NCBI GenBank assembly: GCA_002314715.1
Contig: DCGY01000083.1
Span: forward strand, 1 to 12,139
Length of the DNA stretch: 12,139 nucleotides
Direction: 5' to 3'
DNA from: Lachnospiraceae bacterium UBA1766
GTDB lineage: Bacteria > Bacillota > Clostridia > Lachnospirales > Lachnospiraceae
The translations under genes and the position numbers were made by a program. Every line of letters starts with the position of its first letter. The first letter of the stretch is position 1. Positions 5,799 to 12,139 of this stretch are shown piece by piece. The notes under the pieces were generated by a model that saw only the letters and a list, made by a program, of their open reading frames with translations, was not told the DNA's origin and made no database searches.

Positions 5799-6371
5799 AT
5801 GGGTTATTTTCCTTTTTTTACAGATGTATCAAAACTTCATGGTGTCGTAATCGGAGGCGGAAGCATTGCTGCCGAAAAGGTAATGAGACTGGCAGCGTTT
5901 GACGCAAAGCTAACGGTTGTTGCACCGAGTATATGTGATGAAATCAGGGAATACGGGGATTGTGTGGAAATCGTCGAGAACAATTATGACAGTCACTTCC
6001 TTGAGTATGCGGATTATGTTATTGCGGCCACGAATATACAGGAATTGAATGAAAGGATTTATCGGGATGCCAAGGAAAGAAAATTGCTTATTAATGTAGT
6101 GGATGTTCCGGAGAAATGTGATTTTATTTTCCCGTCTGTAATACAGAGGGGGAAGCTTGTGATCGGAGTGTCCTCCAGCGGGGCCGGTCCACAAGTTGCC
6201 ATTCGGCTTCGAAAGGAAATAGAAAAAAATTTGCCGGAACACATTGAGCAGATTTTGGACTATTTGGCAGAGGAAAGATTACGGGTGAAGGAGACGATGC
6301 CGGATCCCTTGGAAAGAAAAAAATATCTTATAGAATTGGCGGACAGATTACTTGGTTATGAAGAAGAATAA
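5799..6371 (+). CDS. Precorrin-2 dehydrogenase / sirohydrochlorin ferrochelatase (SirC/Met8/CysG-N type)
   Basis: This enzyme would oxidise precorrin-2 with NAD to sirohydrochlorin and may also insert iron to give siroheme, the cofactor of the sulfite reductase at 1734. The protein starts with the characteristic YFPFFTDVSKLHGVVIGGGSI-type opening, with the NAD-binding glycines at 19-21, and has INVVDVPEKCDFIFP (98-112), in which Asp102 aligns with the catalytic Asp of CysG. At 190 residues it carries only the N-terminal CysG unit, without the methyltransferase half. The frame is open upstream to 5664, but the ATG at 5799 has AAGGAG at 5788-5793, begins 3 bases after the lipoprotein stop and matches the family N-terminus. 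Its location between importer genes suggests that uptake and siroheme making are linked. Confidence 0.9.
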   Translation: MGYFPFFTDVSKLHGVVIGGGSIAAEKVMRLAAFDAKLTVVAPSICDEIREYGDCVEIVENNYDSHFLEYADYVIAATNIQELNERIYRDAKERKLLINVVDVPEKCDFIFPSVIQRGKLVIGVSSSGAGPQVAIRLRKEIEKNLPEHIEQILDYLAEERLRVKETMPDPLERKKYLIELADRLLGYEEE

Positions 6372-7365
6372 GACTCGGAATAATAGAATATTGTTTCTGA
6401 TTCTCTTGCTGGTAATGATGCTGTTAATGTTTGTCGGGATGGTTTTCGGTAGTGTGAAGCTTTCTTTTGATGAAGTATTTTCGGTGTTGCTTGGAAGGGA
6501 CACCCTGTCGAAGAATGCCATTATTATTTGGAATGTCAGACTTCCCAGGATATTGGGAGGACTGCTTGCAGGAGCGGGCCTTGGAACTGCAGGTGTGATT
6601 TTGCAGGGAGTGATGAACAATGCTTTGGCCAGTCCCAATACCATAGGTGTCAATTCCGGAGCCGGGTTTTTTGTAATGCTTTCTATGCTTGTGCTTCCAC
6701 AGAATCTGTTGGCAAAGTCGACTATGGCGTTTCTGGGTGCTCTTATTACTTCCCTGATTATTTTATGCCTGGCATTTTGGGCCGAAAGGTCAAGGATTAC
6801 AATTGTTCTTGCGGGTATTACAATTTCAAGTTTTCTTTCGGCGGGCATGAATATGATAAAGATTCTTGATACGGATATCAGCATAAATGCAACGCAATTT
6901 CTGATTGGAACACTTTCCGGAGTTACGCTAAAAACAATTAAGTATCCGGCAATGGGAATCATTATCGGGATACTTATTTCGATAATTTTGTCAAATGCAC
7001 TTAATCTGCTGGCGTTAGGAGACGGAGTGGCAAGTTCATTAGGATTACAAGTGAATTGTTTCCGATTTATCTTTATTCTACTTGCAAGTGCCATGTCCGG
7101 ATTGGTTGTAAGCTTTGCGGGACTGGTTGGCTTTGTGGGATTAATTGTTCCTCATATCGTACGTTTTTTATTTGGCCATGATGCCAGAACGGTAATTCCG
7201 GCATCAGCGCTTTTGGGAGCGAATTTTGTACTTTTGTCGGATTTTGTCGGCAGGTCTTTATTTGCCCCCTTCGAGTTGCCGGTTGGGATTATTCTTTCTC
7301 TTGCCGGTGGCCCGTTCTTTTTGTATCTCCTGCTGAAGAAGGGGGGAAGACGAGTAAATGCTTGA
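6358..7365 (+). CDS. FecCD/BtuC-family ABC importer permease
   Basis: This is an integral membrane protein of 335 residues, normal for the family, with roughly eight to ten hydrophobic segments. The first is at 11-31. Family signatures are RLPRIL (61-66), GVILQGVMNNALASPNTIG (79-97), the ATPase-contacting loop GFVGLIVPHIVR (258-269), and the closing FELPVG...LAGGPFFLYLLL region (305-326). It forms the channel through which the lipoprotein's ligand enters and acts with the ATPase at 7358, probably as a homodimer. The start overlaps the end of the siroheme gene by 14 bases. An in-frame TTG at 6352 has a GGA 8 bases upstream and is a weaker alternative. No second permease gene is present, as is usual for a homodimeric transporter. 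Confidence 0.9.
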   Translation: MKKNKTRNNRILFLILLLVMMLLMFVGMVFGSVKLSFDEVFSVLLGRDTLSKNAIIIWNVRLPRILGGLLAGAGLGTAGVILQGVMNNALASPNTIGVNSGAGFFVMLSMLVLPQNLLAKSTMAFLGALITSLIILCLAFWAERSRITIVLAGITISSFLSAGMNMIKILDTDISINATQFLIGTLSGVTLKTIKYPAMGIIIGILISIILSNALNLLALGDGVASSLGLQVNCFRFIFILLASAMSGLVVSFAGLVGFVGLIVPHIVRFLFGHDARTVIPASALLGANFVLLSDFVGRSLFAPFELPVGIILSLAGGPFFLYLLLKKGGRRVNA

Positions 7366-8116
7366 GTTTAAAGATGTTAACGTAAACGTTGGAAGAACGC
7401 CTATTCTTGAGAATATATCGGTTCGGTTTAACTGGGGAGAAATCACATCGATTATTGGGCCTAACGGTTGTGGGAAGACAACACTTCTGCAGACATTAAA
7501 CGGGATTAGTTCTGTGACATCGGGGCAGATTCTGCTTGATGAATGTAAGTATCTTGAACTCCCGCTCAGAGAAAGGGCAAAGCGTTTATCCTTCTTACCT
7601 CAGTTCAGAGAAAGTTCGCCGAATATTTCCGTAAAAGGTCTTGTGGAGCACGGAAGATTTCCTTACATGGGTTTTTCAAGAAAAATGAGCAAGGAAGACA
7701 GGGAGGCTGTTCAAAATGCTTTAGAGTACGCCAACCTTTTGCAATATAAAGACTGTATGGTAAACGAACTATCCGGGGGACTTCAACAGAGGGCGTACCT
7801 TGCAATGCAACTGGCCCAGAATTGTCCGTATATGGTTATGGACGAACCGACCAACTATCTTGATTTCCCAAGTCGAAGAGAGATGTATCGTCTGATTTGT
7901 GAGCTAAAGAAAACAGGAAAGACAATTATTATCGTGGCTCATGATATAAATCAGGCTCTTCGGATTTCGGATAAACTGGTAATTATGAAGGACAGAAAAA
8001 TAATGGCTTCCGGGGCGCCCAGGGTTTGCCTGAAGGAAGGAATCATTCAGGATGTGTTTGAATGTGAAATCAATGAAATCGAAAACAACGGAACTTTTCA
8101 ATATGTATTAATGTAA
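7358..8116 (+). CDS. FecE/BtuD-type ABC importer ATPase
   Basis: This 252-residue cytoplasmic ATPase powers the importer. It has Walker A GPNGCGKTT (34-42), Q-loop Gln82, HGRFPYMG (98-105, typical of iron and cobalamin importers), signature LSGGLQQR (138-145), Walker B ending in Asp162-Glu163, and switch His195 in AHD. All catalytic positions are intact. The start overlaps the permease end by 8 bases and follows a run of Gs (AAGGGGGGAAG) that serves as its ribosome binding site, so the two are translationally coupled. Confidence 0.93.
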   Translation: MLEFKDVNVNVGRTPILENISVRFNWGEITSIIGPNGCGKTTLLQTLNGISSVTSGQILLDECKYLELPLRERAKRLSFLPQFRESSPNISVKGLVEHGRFPYMGFSRKMSKEDREAVQNALEYANLLQYKDCMVNELSGGLQQRAYLAMQLAQNCPYMVMDEPTNYLDFPSRREMYRLICELKKTGKTIIIVAHDINQALRISDKLVIMKDRKIMASGAPRVCLKEGIIQDVFECEINEIENNGTFQYVLM

Positions 8117-8130
8117 GGAGAAGGTATCAG

Positions 8131-9030
8131 ATGACAATTTTACAATTAAAATACGTAATTGCTATTTCCGCATCAACCTCAATGAGAGAAGCTTCAGGTA
8201 AGCTTTATATTTCACAGCCTGCCTTATCGGCAACGATAGGGGATTTGGAGGATGAACTCGGAATTCGCATTTTCGAGCGCAATAACAAGGGAATAAAGCT
8301 CACGGAAGAGGGAAATGAATTCCTGAAATATGCCAAACAAGCAGTGAGCCAATATGAACTTTTGGAAAATAAATATTTGAAATCGGACGATAGCAAGGAG
8401 TATTATACAATTGCTATGCAGCATTATGTTTTCGCGGTTCATGCATTTGTTGATACGGTCTTGAAAAGAAAAGCGAAGAACTTTTCTTATCTGATAAAGG
8501 AAACAAGAACCGACGAGGTGCTTCTTAACGTGCGCGATTATAAAAGCGAAATCGGTATTCTTTCGTACTCCGAAAGTAATAAAAATATAATATATAAACT
8601 ATTCAGAGAGTACGAACTGGACTTTACTCCGCTTTTGGTATGTGATACATATGCTTATTTGAGTAAAACACATCCATTGGCAAATAATACGGAGCTGTCG
8701 GTTGAGCAGTTAAGAGAATATCCATGTGTGACCTTTGATCAGACCAGTGAGACAGAGTTTTATCTTTCTGAGGAAGCACTGTCGGGTTATGTATTTGACA
8801 AAATAATCCGATCAAATGATAGAGCTACTTCCTGCGAAATGATATCCATGTTGAACGGGTTTGCCATTGGAACGGGAATTATGATTGGAAGCAATGCCCT
8901 TAAAGATTCCTTCGTTTCGATAAAACTGAAGGAAGAAGATCCGCTGACAATCGGTTACATAGTCAAGAAAAATCATGTATTAAGTGAATTTGGGAAACAG
9001 TATCTTTCCGAATTGGAAAAATATAAATAA
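8131..9030 (+). CDS. LysR-family transcriptional regulator
   Basis: This is a 299-residue regulator of normal length. Residues 1-60 are the winged helix-turn-helix, with the recognition helix in YISQPALSATIGDLE (26-40) and the LGIRIFERNNKGIKLTEEG wing (43-61). Residues 91-295 form the effector-binding domain, with an inter-domain linker helix before it. The gene starts 14 bases after the ATPase with AAGGAG upstream, so it is co-transcribed with the importer. LysR proteins such as CysB and CysL control sulfur genes in other bacteria. The candidate target here is the dyad at 380-395 upstream of metY. The effector might be O-acetylhomoserine or O-acetylserine, but nothing in the sequence shows it. 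No terminator was found between it and the hydrolase gene. Confidence 0.92.
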   Translation: MTILQLKYVIAISASTSMREASGKLYISQPALSATIGDLEDELGIRIFERNNKGIKLTEEGNEFLKYAKQAVSQYELLENKYLKSDDSKEYYTIAMQHYVFAVHAFVDTVLKRKAKNFSYLIKETRTDEVLLNVRDYKSEIGILSYSESNKNIIYKLFREYELDFTPLLVCDTYAYLSKTHPLANNTELSVEQLREYPCVTFDQTSETEFYLSEEALSGYVFDKIIRSNDRATSCEMISMLNGFAIGTGIMIGSNALKDSFVSIKLKEEDPLTIGYIVKKNHVLSEFGKQYLSELEKYK

Positions 9031-9101
9031 GGGGTGCTGTATCGTTATTACTTTGAAAAGAAGTGAGAAACACAGAAAAAATCGGTCTGGAGAGAAAGAG
9101 T

Positions 9102-9941
9102 ATGAATTCAAGAAATGCGTTTGTGGAATTGGAAGAGGAGCAGGATTCGTTTCCGGAAATATTTGAATTAAATATTGTAAGCGGAGGCTGTCATTTGTAC
9201 GGATATCTTTTAACACCTGACAGGAGAATTCCGGGACCATATCCAACAATTATTATGTCGCATGGATTTCCGGGATACACGACGAACAATGACCTGGAGC
9301 TTGCATTTATGCGAATGGGATGCGTAGTAATACATATGAATCACAGAGGCGCATGGGGAAGTGAAGGCAAATATCTGTTTACAAATCTGAAACACGACCT
9401 GATTGCGATTGCCAAGTGGGCACATAATGCCGCAATCGCCGATCAGTACAACATAGATATTAATAATATCTTTTTGGTTGGCCACAGTATGGGCGGTCAG
9501 ACGGTTCTGAATGCTGCAAAAGACCTACCTTTTATAAAGGGTGTTGCTGCCATGGCTTCGTATGATATTGGCGCTGCTTTCAGATACAACATGGAAAAAG
9601 ATTTGTTTTTGATGATTGAAACAGAGGGACAATGCCTTAAAATGGAATCTGCAAGTGAGGTATATGAAAATGCGCTGATCAATCAGCAGGAACTGAGCGT
9701 ATTAAATCGATTTGAGGAATTGTTAAAGCATAATGTTTTGCTTGTAGAAGCTTATTATGATATTGTGGCACCGCCGGATAAAATGTTGAGACCGCTTGCG
9801 AAAAAATTAGAAGAGGGAAAAGGAAATATTACCTATGAAGTGATAAAGAGTAATCACAGCTTTGTGGGTCAACGTATGAGACTTACAAGGACTGTGGGCG
9901 AGTGGATGGAGCAGACATTGAATAACACGAAAAAAGCTTGA
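9102..9941 (+). CDS. Alpha/beta hydrolase (serine hydrolase, substrate unknown)
   Basis: This is a 279-residue cytoplasmic hydrolase resembling the dienelactone hydrolase/acyl-peptidase-like branch. It shows the oxyanion strand SHGFPGY (53-59), NHRGAWGSEG (80-89), the nucleophile elbow GHSMGG with Ser129, the likely acid Asp220 in YYDIVAPP, and the likely base His252 in NHSF. The triad is complete. The frame is open to a GTG at 9063, but the ATG at 9102 has GGAG 9 bases upstream and a normal family N-terminus. It lies about 70 bases after the LysR gene. It may belong to the same transcript or have its own promoter. No link to sulfur chemistry is evident, so a role in removing an acyl group from an imported compound is only speculation. 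Confidence 0.85.
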   Translation: MNSRNAFVELEEEQDSFPEIFELNIVSGGCHLYGYLLTPDRRIPGPYPTIIMSHGFPGYTTNNDLELAFMRMGCVVIHMNHRGAWGSEGKYLFTNLKHDLIAIAKWAHNAAIADQYNIDINNIFLVGHSMGGQTVLNAAKDLPFIKGVAAMASYDIGAAFRYNMEKDLFLMIETEGQCLKMESASEVYENALINQQELSVLNRFEELLKHNVLLVEAYYDIVAPPDKMLRPLAKKLEEGKGNITYEVIKSNHSFVGQRMRLTRTVGEWMEQTLNNTKKA

Positions 9942-9972
9942 AAACCTGGTTTTCAAGCTTTTTTTGTGTTAT
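9922..9972 (+). terminator. Long near-perfect terminator hairpin after the hydrolase
   Basis: The core arms at 9930-9946 and 9948-9964 are perfect complements over 17 positions with a single central T. A G-U pair (9929/9965) and seven more pairs (9922-9928 with 9966-9972) lengthen it to 25 bp. The hydrolase stop codon TGA (9939-9941) is inside the 5' arm. The 3' arm ends in a run of Ts and the 5' arm begins with As, so it could terminate transcription in both directions. Confidence 0.85.
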
Positions 9973-9975
9973 AAT
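9967..9975 (+). promoter_or_regulatory. Extended -10 promoter for the ydcF-like gene
   Basis: TG-T-TATAAT is a perfect extended -10 element. No good -35 is visible at the expected distance, where the terminator stem lies. Transcription would start near 9982, giving a leader of about 130 bases. The element overlaps the outer base pairs of the preceding hairpin. Confidence 0.6.
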
Positions 9976-9981
9976 ATAAGT

Positions 9982-10112
9982 GTTATGACAAAAAATATGA
10001 CATTTTTACTCTTGGAAAATCCCAAGAGTAGTCTATTGGGTGACGCAGTCGGTGGCATTCCGTTCATAGAGTGAAATGCAAAATAACCGGACTGCGAAAT
10101 ACGGAGATTAAC
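9982..10112 (+). other. Structured 5' leader of the ydcF-like gene
   Basis: Two structures are visible. A simple hairpin pairs TACTCTTGG (10007-10015) with CCAAGAGTA (10022-10030) around a 6-base loop. A larger arm pairs CGCAGTC (10044-10050) with GACTGCG (10090-10096), then GGT (10051-10053) with ACC (10086-10088), then GCATT (10055-10059) with AATGC (10075-10079). The larger arm ends 6 bases before the GGAG ribosome binding site at 10103-10106. It matches no riboswitch I recognise. TATGACA is also repeated at 9984-9990 and 9996-10002. Confidence 0.45.
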
Positions 10113-10946
10113 ATGGCGCAGAAGGATTACCTGGTGCCGCCAAACAAGGCGAAGCATCGTATTTATTTGGATCAGAGAGGGAAGAACGGCACCCATCCTG
10201 TTTGGGGGTGGATATGCATTGTAAGCGGTATTCTCTCTATCTTATATTGTTTGGGCATTTATTTTTTTGTGGGATACGGAAGCAAGTTTTTCCTGGTATG
10301 GGGACTGCTGGGAGTGGCATTGGAAATTTTGGGACTGATTTTCCTGAATCAGAAGCTGTTGGAACGAATTCCCGTGTTTGTGAAATATGTTTTTGTAATA
10401 GGTGTCGTTGTGGGTGGCATACTGTTTTTGGGGGTAGAGGCATTCATTTTAAGCCGGTGGAACGCGAAGGCCGGCGCCGGTGCGGATTATGTGATCGTTT
10501 TGGGAGCACAGTGGAAAACCGGCGGCCCCAGTTATGTATTGCAGAAAAGACTGGATGCGGTCTTGGACTATCTGTTGGATAATCCGGAGACAAAGGTAAT
10601 TGTATCCGGCGGAAAAGGTTCCAATGAACCCATCAGCGAGGCGGAAGGAATGGCGACTTATCTGGAAAACATGGGAATTTCCGAAGAACGGATTATCCTG
10701 GAGGACAGATCAACCAATACCCATGAGAATCTGCTGTACAGTTCGGAATTCCTACAAAAGGATAAGGATTCGATTGTTATCATAACCAATAATTTCCATG
10801 TGTTCCGGGCGCTTTCCCTTGCGAAAAAGCAGGGATACGTTTTGGTGGAGGGTTTGGCTGCCAAGTCTCATCCGGTTTTATTGTTGAATAATATGGTTCG
10901 TGAATTTGTGGGTGTAATGAAGGACTTCCTATTCGGAAATATATAA
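10113..10946 (+). CDS. YdcF/DUF218-family membrane protein
   Basis: This is a 277-residue protein with three predicted membrane segments near 31-52, 57-77 and 89-112, followed by a DUF218 domain (about 123-265). Family motifs are ADYVIVLGAQWKTGGPS (124-140), VIVSGGKGSNEPISEAEGM (162-180), EDRSTNTHENLLYS (197-210) and TNNFHVFRA (225-233). Relatives include SanA and YdcF, which are linked to cell-envelope functions, but the reaction is unknown. The ATG at 10113 is chosen because GGAG lies 6 bases upstream. An in-frame GTG at 10071 falls inside a leader stem and lacks a ribosome binding site. It stands in front of the DUF951-rpsF block, 15 bases before the DUF951 gene. Confidence 0.85.
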   Translation: MAQKDYLVPPNKAKHRIYLDQRGKNGTHPVWGWICIVSGILSILYCLGIYFFVGYGSKFFLVWGLLGVALEILGLIFLNQKLLERIPVFVKYVFVIGVVVGGILFLGVEAFILSRWNAKAGAGADYVIVLGAQWKTGGPSYVLQKRLDAVLDYLLDNPETKVIVSGGKGSNEPISEAEGMATYLENMGISEERIILEDRSTNTHENLLYSSEFLQKDKDSIVIITNNFHVFRALSLAKKQGYVLVEGLAAKSHPVLLLNNMVREFVGVMKDFLFGNI

Positions 10947-10961
10947 CAGAAAGGATTCACT

Positions 10962-11144
10962 ATGGAGATCAATGTCGGCGATGTGTTAAAATTAAAAAAA
11001 CAACATCCCTGCGGAGCAAAAGAATGGGAGGTTCTTCGCGTGGGAGCGGACTTTCGTATTAAGTGCATGGGATGTGGACATCAAATCATGATTGCACGTA
11101 AATTGCTGGAAAAAAATATAAAGGAAATTGAGAAAAAAGCTTGA
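10962..11144 (+). CDS. DUF951 family protein
   Basis: This is a complete 60-residue protein with the DUF951 pattern: VGDVLKLKKQHPCG (5-18), W22, VGADFRIKC, and CMGCGH (35-40). Cys17, Cys35 and Cys38 could bind a metal, and the fold is probably a small beta barrel. Function is unknown. In Firmicutes it is commonly found just before rpsF or near chromosome-partition and ribosomal genes, as here. An AAAGGA site precedes the start. Confidence 0.9.
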   Translation: MEINVGDVLKLKKQHPCGAKEWEVLRVGADFRIKCMGCGHQIMIARKLLEKNIKEIEKKA

Positions 11145-11183
11145 ATTAATTGACGGAGTATGATAACATACATTTTCGTGATA

Positions 11184-11189
11184 TATAAT
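11184..11189 (+). promoter_or_regulatory. Candidate -10 box for rpsF-ssb-rpsR
   Basis: A consensus TATAAT lies in the 96-base gap before rpsF, with TG four bases before it. The -35 position (about 11161-11166, TGATAA) is poor. A weaker pair, TTGAAT (11141) with GATAAC (11163), is an alternative. No terminator hairpin separates DUF951 from rpsF, so read-through is also possible. Confidence 0.35.
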
Positions 11190-11194
11190 TCCTT

Positions 11195-11214
11195 GCTCAC
11201 ATGTAAGGGTGGGC
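11195..11214 (+). promoter_or_regulatory. Small hairpin in the rpsF leader
   Basis: GCTCAC (11195-11200) pairs with GTGGGC (11209-11214) around an 8-base loop, with one G-U pair, just before the AGGAGG at 11226-11231. S6:S18 complexes repress their own operons through leader structures in many bacteria. I do not see the characteristic CCG-containing bulge clearly, so that role is only a possibility. Confidence 0.3.
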
Positions 11215-11240
11215 CAGAGACCAAAAGGAGGTAACTAATA

Positions 11241-11531
11241 ATGAACAAGTATGAATTATGTGTTGTTGTTAGCGCTAAGATCGAAGATGACGAAAGAACT
11301 GCTACTGTAGATAAGTGCAAGGCTTTGGTTGAGAGATTCGGCGGTACCATCACAGAAGTAGACGACTGGGGCAAGAAGAAGCTTGCTTACGAAGTTCAGA
11401 AGATGAAAGAAGCTTTCTACTACTTTATCAGATTCGATGCTGAGGCAACCGCTCCCGCTGAAATCGAGAGCCGTATCCGTATTATGGATAATGTTATCAG
11501 ATACTTATGCGTTAGACAGGACGAGGCATAA
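11241..11531 (+). CDS. rpsF: 30S ribosomal protein S6
   Basis: This 96-residue protein binds the central domain of 16S rRNA together with S18. It has the S6 fold pattern: strand MNKYELCVVVSA, helix, RFGGTITEVDDWGKKKLAYEVQKMKEAFYYF (32-62, conserved W43 and KKKLAY), and a closing RYLCVR. The start has a strong AGGAGG. Its codons are smoother and more biased than those of the sulfur genes, as expected for a highly expressed gene. It is followed 18 bases later by ssb in the classic rpsF-ssb-rpsR order. Confidence 0.97.
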   Translation: MNKYELCVVVSAKIEDDERTATVDKCKALVERFGGTITEVDDWGKKKLAYEVQKMKEAFYYFIRFDAEATAPAEIESRIRIMDNVIRYLCVRQDEA

Positions 11532-11549
11532 TAGAAAGCGAGAGATAAA

Positions 11550-12008
11550 ATGAACAAAGTTATTCTGATGGGACGTTTAACAAGAGATCCTGAAGTTAGA
11601 TACTCTCAGGGTGAGCAGCCGATGGCAATTGCCAGATACTCTTTGGCAGTTGACAGAAGACAGGCTAGAAATAATGGTGGCGATGAGCAGACAGCTGATT
11701 TCATCAACTGTGTTGCTTTTGGACGTGCCGGTGAGTTCGCTGAAAAGTATTTCCATAAGGGAACCAAAATTGCAGTGACTGGTCGTATTCAGACCGGTAG
11801 CTATACAAACAAGGATGGCGTGAAGGTTTATACCACTGACGTTGTTGTTGAGGAGCAGGAATTTGCTGAGAGCAAGAATGCTTCCGGTTCAGAAGGTGGA
11901 TATGGCAACGGTGGATACTCTGCAGGTCGTTCTGCAGCTCCTTCTGGTGCCGGTGACGGTTTCATGAACATCCCTGACGGAATTGACGAAGAATTACCGT
12001 TTAACTAA
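11550..12008 (+). CDS. ssb: Single-stranded DNA-binding protein
   Basis: This 152-residue protein protects single-stranded DNA in replication and repair. The OB fold covers residues 1-105, with MNKVILMGRLTRDPEVRY, FINCVAFGRAGEFAEKYFHKG (51-71) and VTGRIQTGSYTNKDG (76-90). A Gly/Ser-rich flexible linker (about 111-138) leads to the acidic tip DEELPFN, which recruits partner proteins. The tip ends in PFN rather than the more common terminal PF, with one extra residue. It is placed between rpsF and rpsR as in most Firmicutes. Confidence 0.97.
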   Translation: MNKVILMGRLTRDPEVRYSQGEQPMAIARYSLAVDRRQARNNGGDEQTADFINCVAFGRAGEFAEKYFHKGTKIAVTGRIQTGSYTNKDGVKVYTTDVVVEEQEFAESKNASGSEGGYGNGGYSAGRSAAPSGAGDGFMNIPDGIDEELPFN

Positions 12009-12050
12009 ACTTGACACAATTTGATAACACATTAGATAGGAGGCATTGAA

Positions 12051-12139
12051 ATGGCTTTTAATAAGACAGAGAAATCCGATATGCCCATGAGAAAAAAGGG
12101 TGGACTTCGCAGAAGAAAAAAAGTTTGTGTATTCTGTGG
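12051..12139 (+). CDS. rpsR: 30S ribosomal protein S18 (5' part, cut by window end)
   Basis: The first 29 codons are present. They include the basic stretch KGGLRRRKKVCVFC, with the CxxC pair typical of zinc-type S18 proteins. TAGGAGG at 12037-12043 lies 7 bases upstream. S18 pairs with S6 on the small subunit. The remainder lies beyond the window. Confidence 0.95.
   Translation, partial: MAFNKTEKSDMPMRKKGGLRRRKKVCVFC

Noticed and set aside
6348..7094. 248-residue open frame on the minus strand
   Set aside because: It lies wholly opposite the FecCD permease, has no protein motif and is a typical shadow of a hydrophobic gene.
9969..10196. Minus-strand small frame over the ydcF leader
   Set aside because: No ribosome binding site or recognisable motif was seen. 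The region is better explained by the leader structures and the ydcF start.
11129..11146. Shared GAAAAAAGCTTGAA at the ends of the hydrolase and DUF951 genes
   Set aside because: Both are simply Lys-Lys-Ala-stop codons. The second copy lacks the inverted partner, so it is not a repeated element.
12011..12039. Promoter for rpsR (TTGACA at 12011)
   Set aside because: The -10 position would fall on the AGGAGG ribosome binding site and matches the consensus poorly, and rpsR is normally co-transcribed with ssb.

Overview
The window looks like chromosomal DNA from an anaerobic, moderately AT-rich Firmicute, most likely a clostridial or Lachnospiraceae-type organism. The evidence is strong AGGAGG-type ribosome binding sites, tightly packed co-directional genes, iron-sulfur-rich enzymes, and a DUF951-rpsF-ssb-rpsR block at the right end. 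All convincing genes are on the plus strand. No mobile element, CRISPR array, tRNA or rRNA was seen.

Layout. 1-165: a short gene tail or remnant followed by a strong terminator. 166-469: a 300-base regulatory region rich in dyads, with an extended -10 promoter. 470-4742: a seven-gene sulfur assimilation operon. It encodes a MetY-type O-acetylhomoserine sulfhydrylase, a compact siroheme sulfite reductase fused to a 2x[4Fe-4S] ferredoxin, a TusA-like protein, a thioredoxin-like protein with a CIAC site, a ThiS/MoaD-like sulfur carrier ending in GGG-Cys, an E1/ThiF-like adenylyltransferase, and a JAMM metallopeptidase. It ends in a hairpin terminator at 4751-4781. 4798-9030: a second gene run with a FecCD/BtuCD-type ABC importer (lipoprotein, permease, ATPase), a precorrin-2 dehydrogenase/sirohydrochlorin ferrochelatase and a LysR regulator. 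9102-9941: an alpha/beta hydrolase closed by a very long terminator hairpin. 9967 to end: a promoter, a structured leader, a YdcF/DUF218 membrane protein, a DUF951 protein, and the ribosomal S6-SSB-S18 operon, cut by the window edge inside rpsR.

How it fits together. The first operon has the parts of a protein-thiocarboxylate route to homocysteine, as known for HcyS/HcyF/HcyD/MetY in Wolinella succinogenes and, for cysteine, CysO/MoeZ/CysM/Mec+ in Mycobacterium tuberculosis. In the proposed order, the reductase makes sulfide from sulfite. The JAMM enzyme trims the carrier's terminal Cys, and the E1 adenylates the exposed Gly so that it becomes a thiocarboxylate. MetY transfers that sulfur to O-acetylhomoserine, and the JAMM enzyme releases homocysteine from the carrier. 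The TusA and thioredoxin-like genes suggest an added sulfur relay or reductive step. The second run plausibly supplies siroheme (SirC-type enzyme) and iron or a tetrapyrrole (ABC importer), and contributes a LysR regulator whose likely target is a dyad 54 bases upstream of the predicted metY transcription start. The assignment rests on motifs and gene order. The sulfur path through TusA, the importer's substrate and the regulator's effector are inferences.
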